A stretch of 28,109 nt of DNA from JBFFSQ01 sp041572275 (GTDB lineage Bacteria > Pseudomonadota > Gammaproteobacteria > SZUA-229): assembly GCA_041572275.1 (NCBI GenBank), contig JBFFSQ010000016.1, positions 1-28,109 of the forward strand. Reading direction: 5' to 3'. The position numbers were made by a program, and so were the translations under genes. Below are positions 8,680 to 14,507 of the stretch, in pieces. Each line of letters opens with the position of its first letter. The first letter of the stretch is position 1. A model generated the notes under the pieces. It was not told where the DNA came from and did not search any database. It was given only the letters and a program-made list of their open reading frames with translations.

Positions 8680-8853
8680 CTAACGCCCGCCCAGTCGTTT
8701 CATCGCTGTCCGAATCACATCCAGATGTTTATTGTAATTTGAACAACCACGGCAGATAAACATATGTACACGTAATCGTAAACGTTCATGTAAAGTTAAC
8801 TGGCGATCCTGGCCCTGTGACATTAATTTGGTGGCCTGTTTGCATGTCATCAT
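8680..8853 (-). CDS. Small zinc-site anti-sigma factor (zf-HC2 type), 57 residues
   Basis: This short gene reads MMTCKQATKLMSQ at its start and ends KRLGGR. H30, C34 and C37 form the HxxxCxxC zinc-binding motif of ZAS anti-sigma factors, and C4 may be a fourth ligand. Such proteins hold an ECF sigma factor inactive until oxidation or metal displaces the zinc. It starts 10 bp after the sigma stop, and a GTGAGG ribosome site overlaps that stop, so translation is probably coupled. Unlike many anti-sigmas it has no membrane segment and little beyond the zinc domain, so it should be a cytosolic sensor. Pairing, size, motif and spacing make this call strong despite the short length. Confidence 0.87.
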   Translation of the reverse strand: MMTCKQATKLMSQGQDRQLTLHERLRLRVHMFICRGCSNYNKHLDVIRTAMKRLGGR

Positions 8854-8863
8854 GGTGCATGCC

Positions 8864-9454
8864 TCACTTCAAAAAATTATTTTCAAGACAACTACGTAAT
8901 CGCATACGTGCTCGATGCATAATGACCCAGCAGTTGCTTTCACTCATCGATAATTCAGTACAAATTTCACTAACCTCCAGTCCCAGATGCTCTCGCATCA
9001 TAAAGACACGAGCCGTATTCTCTGGCAAGTGGTTCAGGCAAGCTTCGAAAACAACCCAGAACTGCTCATTTTCCAACATTTGTTCCGGCTGCTGCCAGTC
9101 AGTTGGTTGTCGCTCTTTACGCCAGTGATCACGTGCATCAAACTGATCATCAAGCTCACCACCATCTTCATCGATTAAACTTTGTTGCGGGTGACGGCTA
9201 CGTTCCCTGATAACATCGACAATCTTATTTCGTAATATAGAAAACACCCAGGTTTTCAGGCCTGCACGCCCCTCAAAGCTATTTGATTTCAGTGCCGCGG
9301 CAATGGCTTCATGGACGATATCTTCCGCAAGATGCGCATCTCGCAATTGCAAAACAGCAAAACGTAGCATCTCTGAACGCAGGTCACTGATTTGCTCGGC
9401 ATCAACATCCGCCAATCTGTCATCATCTGTTTGGTCTATGGCATCACTGCTCAC
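8864..9454 (-). CDS. ECF-type RNA polymerase sigma factor
   Basis: A 196-residue sigma70-family protein with region 2 (~25-95, including HLAEDIVHEAIAAAL and FEGRAGLKTWVFSILRNKIVD) and region 4 (~128-190, with LPENTARVFMMREHLGLEVSE and the recognition helix MSESNCWVIMHRARMRLR). There is no region 3 or 1.1, as expected for ECF factors. The start is GTG 9454, supported by AAAAGG 8 bp upstream; no other in-frame start precedes region 2. It lies 90 bp after doxX and just before its anti-sigma, all on one strand with the precursor and maturation genes. Related bufferin operons are commonly controlled by an ECF factor, so it likely drives its own operon from the promoter near 12317-12346. Confidence 0.95.
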   Translation of the reverse strand: MSSDAIDQTDDDRLADVDAEQISDLRSEMLRFAVLQLRDAHLAEDIVHEAIAAALKSNSFEGRAGLKTWVFSILRNKIVDVIRERSRHPQQSLIDEDGGELDDQFDARDHWRKERQPTDWQQPEQMLENEQFWVVFEACLNHLPENTARVFMMREHLGLEVSEICTELSMSESNCWVIMHRARMRLRSCLENNFLK

Positions 9455-9544
9455 AGGGTTTACCTTTTGAAAAAATGATACCCCTTAAAATAACGCTATT
9501 GAGCTACATAAGAAAGACCTAAACAAAATGAATTTAAATAGCCA

Positions 9545-10150
9545 CTATGAATTAAATCGTTTCCACCAATTCCAGATCCAGTAATCAGCCGATACATAGC
9601 GGCCTGCACCAGAGAAAAATAGCACCAGCAACATAATAAAATAGGTAGCCGCAAACTCTATACCGTTATTCAACACTACGATGCTGCCATGTTCAGTGAG
9701 CCAATCATAATTACCATGGGTTTGTAAAATCTCCTTGGCTCGATCAAGCCGATCTACTGCGGCTATAGTGCGTTCACTGGCAAACAGGCTTTGTGCACCT
9801 TCGGCAATAGCCAACCAGCCATTCTGCAAGTGCACCGTAAATATAGCCACCAGCATGGTAATCATCAGGGGTATGGATACCCAACGTACGGCCAACCCCA
9901 GTACCAGTAAGATAGCACCGCCAGTTTCAGTCAGTGCTGCCGCCCAGGCCATAAATTCAGGGAAAGGCAACCCTAATCCCCAGTCCGGATTACCAAACCA
10001 CTCTATGGTTGAATCCATACTATTAAGCTTATTGACACCAGCCATCCAGAATATCGGAGCCAAATACAGCCGCAGTGCCAGTGGTGCCAGAAAATCGGCC
10101 ACCTGAGTGCCCGTCAGTAGTTGCTGAAATCTATTAATCAAATTATTCAT
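9545..10150 (-). CDS. DoxX-family membrane protein of the bufferin operon
   Basis: A 201-residue protein with about four membrane segments (~25-40, ~68-88, ~92-107, ~165-182) and a soluble insertion (~108-155). The N-terminal half matches DoxX (LALRLYLAPIFWMAGVNKL, ALTETGGAILLVLGLAVR). Its ATG overlaps the DUF2063 stop by 4 bp, so translation is coupled. DoxX proteins regularly accompany DUF692-DUF2063 pairs (the hvfX position in Haemophilus hvf operons). Their role is not settled; electron transfer or membrane handling of the modified peptide is suggested by context only. Confidence 0.92.
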   Translation of the reverse strand: MNNLINRFQQLLTGTQVADFLAPLALRLYLAPIFWMAGVNKLNSMDSTIEWFGNPDWGLGLPFPEFMAWAAALTETGGAILLVLGLAVRWVSIPLMITMLVAIFTVHLQNGWLAIAEGAQSLFASERTIAAVDRLDRAKEILQTHGNYDWLTEHGSIVVLNNGIEFAATYFIMLLVLFFSGAGRYVSADYWIWNWWKRFNS

Positions 10151-10935
10151 CTACGGTTCCCCGATTGTATTGCTGGCAAACTGCCCAGCAAAATTTTATT
10201 TTGATAGAAATTATTCAACACCTCTGTACCACCTTTAACTATGGCATCTGCTCCAAAAACCGTATCTTCACTGGCAATTAAATCCAGAAGCTCATAGCCA
10301 CTCTGCTGATCATTATTGCTGAGTAAATCCAACAAACGTGCACTGATACTATTGGCTTCCATAAAACCAATACTGTCATCGTGTTTACGCCAGGCCAATA
10401 AATAAGTCATGACTTGATCTTCAGTCTTCGGCAAATAATCAACACTGATACGATGCACGGGATAGTGAAAAGCATGTAAGCGAACCAGTGGTGATAATAC
10501 GGGTATGTCGTTTAATACATCATGTCTAAGCTGTTTGGGTAACTCAGGGTCAGGCGCCAGAAATAGCTCCAGTTCTGTCCACTCCCAAAGTGCCAGTTCA
10601 TTGAGCCAGGGTTGCTGATGAGGGCCCGTAGTCTGTAAATACTCAACAAACTCACCGGGCAAGTATGATAAATAAGGTGTTTTGCATCGTTGGTTGGCAA
10701 AGAAATCCTGACAGAGATTTTGCCATTGTGTACTATCAAGCACCTGATGCATCACTGGAAATGCTGACGACAACGTATCAACAATATTATTAAAGAATAG
10801 CTCGCGATACAGCGTCATCCTTTCCTGTTCAACATCAGCCGGGGGAGCGTTATTCTCCGGATCTCGAACATATGCAGTAAATGCATACTGCTGTTGCTGT
10901 AAGCAACTGTTATCAGACCATTCGTTGCTTAACAT
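10147..10935 (-). CDS. bufC: DUF2063 protein, partner of the DUF692 enzyme (BufC/HvfC-like)
   Basis: A 262-residue soluble protein with the DUF2063 N-terminal helical domain, including YRELFFNNIVDTLSSAFP and ending near YLPGEFVEYLQ, followed by a variable C-terminal domain. In bufferin and methanobactin-like systems this partner binds the precursor leader and delivers it to the DUF692 enzyme. I chose ATG 10935 because AGGA lies 9 bp upstream and the 23 bp overlap with the bufB stop is typical of this pair; longer versions starting at 11019 would lie deep inside bufB. The family is sometimes described as a putative DNA-binding domain, but genomic context favours the maturation role. Confidence 0.93.
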   Translation of the reverse strand: MLSNEWSDNSCLQQQQYAFTAYVRDPENNAPPADVEQERMTLYRELFFNNIVDTLSSAFPVMHQVLDSTQWQNLCQDFFANQRCKTPYLSYLPGEFVEYLQTTGPHQQPWLNELALWEWTELELFLAPDPELPKQLRHDVLNDIPVLSPLVRLHAFHYPVHRISVDYLPKTEDQVMTYLLAWRKHDDSIGFMEANSISARLLDLLSNNDQQSGYELLDLIASEDTVFGADAIVKGGTEVLNNFYQNKILLGSLPAIQSGNRR

Positions 10936-11761
10936 AAGAAGAGTCCTGGAGTGATTGATAATATCGAATAATGTCAACTTCGCTGAGAAGTTCATCCATA
11001 GGTGGTAAATTAAAATCACGTTCTAATAAAGTTGGCTGTTGACCAATCTGCTGATAAGTGAAATCCAACAAATCCCAAACGGGTTCAATCACTTCTGCAC
11101 CATGGGTATCAACTATAAGGTTTTCGTGTTCCTGATAATGACCGGCTATATGTAAATAAGCCACACGTTCTGCAGGCAAACTGGTTATATATTCAAACGG
11201 ATCATAATCATGATTCACACTATTCACATAGACATTATTCACATCGAGCAATAAGTCGCAGTCAGCCTGTTCAACGACTGCATTGATAAAATCAATTTCT
11301 TTCAATTGTTGGGCAGGTGCTGCGTAATAAGACACGTTTTCGATTGCAATACGCCGTTCTAACATGTCCTGTACCTGACGAATACGCTGAGCCACATAAT
11401 CAACGGCCTCATCAGTAAAAGGAATCGGTAGCAAATCATACAGGTGTCCCTGATCACTACAGTAACTAAGATGCTCACTAAAACAGACCACCTGGTGTGC
11501 ATCGAGAAAAGTTTTTAACTTTTCAATAAAATCGCTATCCAATGGTGCTGGTCCGCCCAACGACATCGACAGGCCATGACAGACCAGTGGATAGCGTTCT
11601 GCAATATTTTGTAATTGACGAGCATAAGTTCCGCCTAGAGCCATCCAGTTTTCTGGGGTCACTTCAAGAAAGTCCAGCTTTCCAAGCTCAAGAGCATTAA
11701 TGTCATCGAGCAGACTACGTCTCAAACCCAGTCCCGCACCTTGCAGTGAATTTAAATTCAT
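10913..11761 (-). CDS. bufB: DUF692 multinuclear iron enzyme for RiPP maturation (BufB/HvfB, MbnB-like)
   Basis: A 282-residue TIM-barrel protein. Related enzymes use a two- or three-iron centre and O2 to rebuild precursor Cys into sulfur-containing heterocycles that bind copper. Conserved candidate ligands are visible: H62 (HGLSMSLGG), E96-H97 (SEHLSY), E141-N142 (ENVSYY), D173-N175 (LLDVNNVYVN), H204 and H208 (HIAGHYQEH), D218 and H220 (VDTHGAE) and E247. EVTPENWM near the N-terminus is also typical. ATG 11761 has AGGA 7 bp upstream. It is separated from the precursor gene by 125 bp that can fold, and overlaps bufC by 23 bp. Nothing looks degenerate. Confidence 0.96.
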   Translation of the reverse strand: MNLNSLQGAGLGLRRSLLDDINALELGKLDFLEVTPENWMALGGTYARQLQNIAERYPLVCHGLSMSLGGPAPLDSDFIEKLKTFLDAHQVVCFSEHLSYCSDQGHLYDLLPIPFTDEAVDYVAQRIRQVQDMLERRIAIENVSYYAAPAQQLKEIDFINAVVEQADCDLLLDVNNVYVNSVNHDYDPFEYITSLPAERVAYLHIAGHYQEHENLIVDTHGAEVIEPVWDLLDFTYQQIGQQPTLLERDFNLPPMDELLSEVDIIRYYQSLQDSSYVKQRMV

Positions 11762-11786
11762 AGCATTTTCCTATTTAACGAAGATA

Positions 11787-11863
11787 GCTGATGACGGCCT
11801 GCCCTGGCCACTTCAAATCCCAGTCATAACCCAGCTTCACATCCCCGGGTTACTTACATCAGC
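11787..11863 (-). promoter_or_regulatory. Nested stem-loop in the mRNA between precursor and bufB
   Basis: Outer arms GCTGATG (11787-11793) and CATCAGC (11857-11863) enclose inner arms TAACCC (11827-11832) and GGGTTA (11847-11852). No U-run follows, so this is not a standard terminator. A stem here could block 3'-to-5' decay and leave more precursor mRNA than enzyme mRNA, which would suit a stoichiometric metal-binding peptide. This is inference from position. Confidence 0.45.
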
Positions 11864-11886
11864 CGTTAGTTGTGCTTATGCGCTGC

Positions 11887-12231
11887 CTAGCGGCTGCCAC
11901 CACATTTACCTTCACCACATTTGCTCTCAGTAGCTTTTGCTTTGGCTTTACTACCACCGCATTTACCTTCACCACATTTACTCTCGGCTGCTTTCTTAGC
12001 GTTACTACCACCGCATTTGCTTTCACCGCATTTGCTCTCAGATGATTTCTTGCTACCTCCGCACTTGCCTTCACCACACTTATTTTCAGCAACCTGAACC
12101 TGGCCCTGTGGTAATTCATTCATACCAAAAGGGTTCGTGCCTGCAGCCATAGCTGAAGAGCCCATTACTGACATTGCCAGAGCAGCACCAGTGGCTAGAG
12201 AAAGAGGTTTAATTTTAGTATTACGGATCAT
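11887..12231 (-). CDS. bufA2: Bufferin-type precursor with EGKCGG repeats (BufA2/HvfA-like)
   Basis: A 114-residue exported peptide precursor. Residues 1-29 are a Sec signal ending AMA. Residues ~51-112 hold four Cys-pair units beginning at 51, 67, 85 and 104: KCGEGKCGG three times and KCGESKCGG once, joined by Lys/Ala/Ser/Thr linkers. The eight Cys are at 52, 57, 68, 73, 86, 91, 105 and 110. In related families DUF692-DUF2063 pairs convert Cys in such motifs into sulfur heterocycles that bind copper, and the product is kept in the periplasm. Which Cys are modified here cannot be read from sequence. ATG 12231 has AGGAG 8 bp upstream. It is the first gene of a seven-gene operon. Confidence 0.93.
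   Translation of the reverse strand: MIRNTKIKPLSLATGAALAMSVMGSSAMAAGTNPFGMNELPQGQVQVAENKCGEGKCGGSKKSSESKCGESKCGGSNAKKAAESKCGEGKCGGSKAKAKATESKCGEGKCGGSR
11896..12081 (-). repeat. Four degenerate Cys-motif coding repeats, period 48-57 bp
   Basis: Units start at residues 51, 67, 85 and 104, giving spacings of 16, 18 and 19 residues. Linkers grow towards the C-terminus. Copy number in this family varies and could set metal capacity. Confidence 0.85.
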
Positions 12232-12268
12232 CTGTATAACTCCTGAAAATGGAAAATTTATCGTATTT

Positions 12269-12311
12269 AGACCAGTTCCTGCCCTATTTGGGCCAAAGAG
12301 AACTCTGGTCT
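12269..12311 (-). promoter_or_regulatory. Stem-loop at the 5' end of the bufferin mRNA
   Basis: AGACCAG (12269-12275) pairs with CTGGTCT (12305-12311). TTC (12276-12278) pairs with GAA (12300-12302) across a 2 nt bulge, and GCCC (12281-12284) pairs with GGGC (12290-12293) around a 5 nt loop. The predicted transcription start (~12310) would put this hairpin at the extreme 5' end, as in stabilising hairpins of abundant mRNAs. No U-run follows, so attenuation is less likely. Confidence 0.5.
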
Positions 12312-12316
12312 TACCG

Positions 12317-12346
12317 GGTAGTCGCAGAAGTTACGAATTCCTTACA
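12317..12346 (-). promoter_or_regulatory. Candidate ECF-type promoter of the bufferin operon
   Basis: Read on the minus strand, TGTAAGGAATTC (12346-12335) is followed after 10 bp by CGACTACC (12324-12317). The GTAAGG/GGAAT-like -35 and CGAC -10 resemble ECF rather than sigma70 elements. A long run of A-tracts on the same strand lies just upstream (12347-12374), like an UP element of a strong promoter. Assignment to the operon's own sigma factor is inference. Confidence 0.45.
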
Positions 12347-12426
12347 ACTTTTTTTAATTTTTTTTCACATTTTTGAATAATTGATTGGGGCATAGGCTTC
12401 TCATTAACCCAGATGAAGCGGCAACA

Positions 12427-12981
12427 TCACTTCTCAGGAATCCAGGCATACTCATTAAAAGCCCCATCTAATGGGGTTTTAGTAATATGATTAGTAAAAT
12501 TACTCAAGGTTTTCTGCGCGACCCCCACCAGTACATCAAGCACATGACTCGGCTCATAACCTGCCAAATAAAAGGCTTGCAACTCCGATTCAGATACCCA
12601 ACCACGCTGATCCACTAACTGGACAACCAACGTTCGCAAGGCCTGTAGCTTCGTATTCTCAATAGGCTGATCATTACGAATAGCCGTAACCACATCTGCT
12701 GGTAACTGCTGCATAGCCGCAATTGCGCTGTGAGCCGCCATACAATAGCGACATTCATGAAAGTGACTCACTGTTAGCAATACCACCTGTTGCTCAACGG
12801 TACTCAGCGCTGTTTTTTCAAACAGGCCAGAAATGGTCAGGTACGCTTCAGCCAGAGCCGGTGAACTGGACATTACCCCCAACAGATTGGGCACAAATCC
12901 AAATGCCTGCTGGGCAGTTGCGAGAACGGGTTTGGCCGCTTCAGGGGCAGTATCTATAGAGTGTACGGGAAACGATGTCAT
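12427..12981 (-). CDS. Carboxymuconolactone decarboxylase / AhpD-like protein
   Basis: A 184-residue, all-helical protein with the redox motif ECRYCMAAH (C77, C80, H84), which in AhpD-like proteins forms a thiol-disulfide pair with a proton-relay His. LTVSHFHECRYC and the preceding E-Q pair (E63, Q65) are typical. A peroxidase or disulfide-reductase role is likely; decarboxylation is not implied by the family name. ATG 12981 is preceded by GGAG at 8 bp; a longer reading from 13044 would run through the operator palindromes. It is divergent from a TetR gene whose operators cover its promoter, so it is probably the main target of that repressor. Confidence 0.92.
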   Translation of the reverse strand: MTSFPVHSIDTAPEAAKPVLATAQQAFGFVPNLLGVMSSSPALAEAYLTISGLFEKTALSTVEQQVVLLTVSHFHECRYCMAAHSAIAAMQQLPADVVTAIRNDQPIENTKLQALRTLVVQLVDQRGWVSESELQAFYLAGYEPSHVLDVLVGVAQKTLSNFTNHITKTPLDGAFNEYAWIPEK

Positions 12982-12993
12982 GATTAGCTCTCC

Positions 12994-13017
12994 ATTATTG
13001 AATGATCGTTCAATAAT
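12994..13017. promoter_or_regulatory. Operator palindrome 1 for the divergent TetR regulator
   Basis: A 24 bp near-perfect palindrome (arms ATTATTGAA-/-TTCAATAAT with a GATC centre; one mismatched pair). It lies between the AhpD-like start and its -10 element. Size and symmetry fit a TetR dimer site. Confidence 0.7.
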
Positions 13018-13044
13018 ACTACCCATTATTGAGCAATCATTCAA
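13016..13044 (-). promoter_or_regulatory. sigma70 promoter for the AhpD-like gene
   Basis: On the minus strand TTGAAT (13044-13039) and TAGTAT (13021-13016) are spaced 17 bp. The -35 lies inside operator 2 and the -10 touches the edges of both palindromes. Confidence 0.5.
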
Positions 13045-13052
13045 TAATGGGT
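13021..13052. promoter_or_regulatory. Operator palindrome 2, 12 bp perfect arms
   Basis: ACCCATTATTGA (13021-13032) and TCAATAATGGGT (13041-13052) are exact reverse complements around an 8 bp centre. It shares the ATTATTGA half-site with palindrome 1 and overlaps the -35 boxes of both divergent promoters, so bound repressor would shut both genes. Confidence 0.75.
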
Positions 13053-13057
13053 ATAAT
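13029..13057 (+). promoter_or_regulatory. sigma70 promoter for the TetR gene
   Basis: TTGAGC (13029-13034), 17 bp, then consensus TATAAT (13052-13057). It is embedded in operator 2, so autorepression is expected. Confidence 0.7.
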
Positions 13058-13090
13058 TTAAGACCTTAATAGTTTTGATGGAGAGTGGGT

Positions 13091-13681
13091 ATGGCCAGAC
13101 CCCAGGCCTTTGAACGCGACCAGGTACTGACTGATGCCATGCGCCTATTCTGGCGTCAGGGTTATAACGCTACCTCGATTAAAGACCTGACTGAAGCCAC
13201 GCACTTACAGCCGGGCAGCCTGTATGCTGCTTTCAAAAACAAACGCAACTTGTTCATCCAGTCACTAAATCACTACTTCAACGACCTGCACACCAGTGTA
13301 GTCAGCCTGTTACATTCAAACCGGCCACCCTTGCAGCGTATCCATGACTTTTTTGCCTACTTACTTGAGCAGACCGATCGAGACACTGAATCTAAAGGCT
13401 GTTTGCTAGTAAACACACTACTGGAGATACCGACGGATGATAAGGAAATCAATCAGCGTGTTAGCAACATGTTACAAACAGTCGAAAAGGAATTTTGTAG
13501 GGTTCTGGAAGAAGCCCAGCTCAAAGGGGATTTGGCACCCACATTTAAACCTGATGAGTTGGCAAGGATGCTGATTACAGGCATTTTTGGTTTACGCGTT
13601 TATAAACGTATGCAACCTGACAGACAGGCAATGCAAGCTGTGGTCAACAACCTGTTATCAGTACTCGACAACACTCGCTAG
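13091..13681 (+). CDS. TetR/AcrR-family repressor
   Basis: A 196-residue regulator. The N-terminal helix-turn-helix domain (~1-55) runs from MARPQAFERDQVL through LFWRQGYNATSIKDLTEAT to GSLYAAFKNKRNLF, the most conserved part of the family. The C-terminal ligand domain contains KGCLLVNTLLE (~102-112), typical of the subgroup that often has a reactive Cys (C104 here) and responds to electrophiles or metals; that ligand is a guess. ATG 13091 is chosen with GGAG 7 bp upstream; a GTG at 13085 is in frame. It likely represses itself and the AhpD-like gene. Confidence 0.94.
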   Translation: MARPQAFERDQVLTDAMRLFWRQGYNATSIKDLTEATHLQPGSLYAAFKNKRNLFIQSLNHYFNDLHTSVVSLLHSNRPPLQRIHDFFAYLLEQTDRDTESKGCLLVNTLLEIPTDDKEINQRVSNMLQTVEKEFCRVLEEAQLKGDLAPTFKPDELARMLITGIFGLRVYKRMQPDRQAMQAVVNNLLSVLDNTR

Positions 13682-13704
13682 AGCAAGCAAAGAATACGAT
13701 TACA

Positions 13705-14493
13705 TCAGTCAGCCACGACAGGCTCATCCAGTGTTTTGCATTCCAGCATCACCACCGAAATATTATCCCTGCCACCAGCATCATTTGCACAGGTGATCAG
13801 CTCATCAACACAACTGGTGATATCATCTGAAGCATCAAGAATGGCGGCAATCTGGATATCACTCAGTGAATTGGTCAGTCCATCTGAACACAATAAATAC
13901 CGATCTTGATCCTGGATATCAAATAAGGTTTCTTTCGCGGTTTCTTTTTTAGACAAACCGAGACCGTGATTGATAATGTGGTGATAAGGCGATTGTTGAT
14001 ATTCCTCATCACTTAAGGCGCCTGCATCAAACATTTGCATAGCTACCGTATGGTCATGAGTTAACTGTTGTAAGGTATGGTCTCGCCAGCAATAGCATCG
14101 GGAGTCACCAAGATAACTTAATGCCAGAGTCGCATCCTTCACTAAGACAGCAACAATGGTCGTTGCCATATTAGAGTAAGCCGGCTGCTGAGATTGTTGC
14201 TCAATAATCGTCTTGTTAGCCGAATTCAATGATTGGCTAAGAATTTGTTTCACCCATTGTTCAGAGTAGCCACCACCACTACTCGCCTGCAACACGGCTT
14301 TAGACATAAAATCCATGATTGAATCAACGGCCAATCGGCTGGCCACTTCTCCACCCGAATGGCCACCCACGCCATCAGCAACCAATGCCAGGGCAATGGC
14401 ATCTTCATCAAATGTTGTAAAAGCAATGGAGTCTTCGTTATTTTCTCTAACGAGTCCCCGATCACTCCCACCATATAAGTTAATCTGAAACAA
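13705..14493 (-). CDS. PP2C-type Ser/Thr protein phosphatase
   Basis: A metal-dependent phosphatase that removes phosphate from Ser/Thr, presumably on targets of the adjacent kinase. Motifs in order are SDRGLVRENNEDS (metal Asp region), ADGVGGHSGGEVAS, SYLGDSRCY, LLCSDGLTNSLSD and GGRDNISVVML. Length (~262 aa) is that of a minimal soluble PP2C such as PrpC/Stp. There is no ATG near the start; GAGGG (14507-14503) abuts TTG 14502 but is ideally placed for TTG 14493, which I prefer. It follows the kinase stop by about 14 bp, so the two form an operon. Confidence 0.94.
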   Translation of the reverse strand: MFQINLYGGSDRGLVRENNEDSIAFTTFDEDAIALALVADGVGGHSGGEVASRLAVDSIMDFMSKAVLQASSGGGYSEQWVKQILSQSLNSANKTIIEQQSQQPAYSNMATTIVAVLVKDATLALSYLGDSRCYCWRDHTLQQLTHDHTVAMQMFDAGALSDEEYQQSPYHHIINHGLGLSKKETAKETLFDIQDQDRYLLCSDGLTNSLSDIQIAAILDASDDITSCVDELITCANDAGGRDNISVVMLECKTLDEPVVAD

Positions 14494-14507
14494 AATCAGC
14501 AACCCTC

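Noticed and set aside
11896..12081. Short regular repeats as a CRISPR array
   Set aside because: Units are protein-coding, degenerate and lack unique spacers of constant length.
11859..12119. Alternative frame through the Cys-repeat gene (Val/Lys-rich repeats)
   Set aside because: It is a shadow of the repeat DNA; the other frame has a signal peptide, ribosome site and the known motif.
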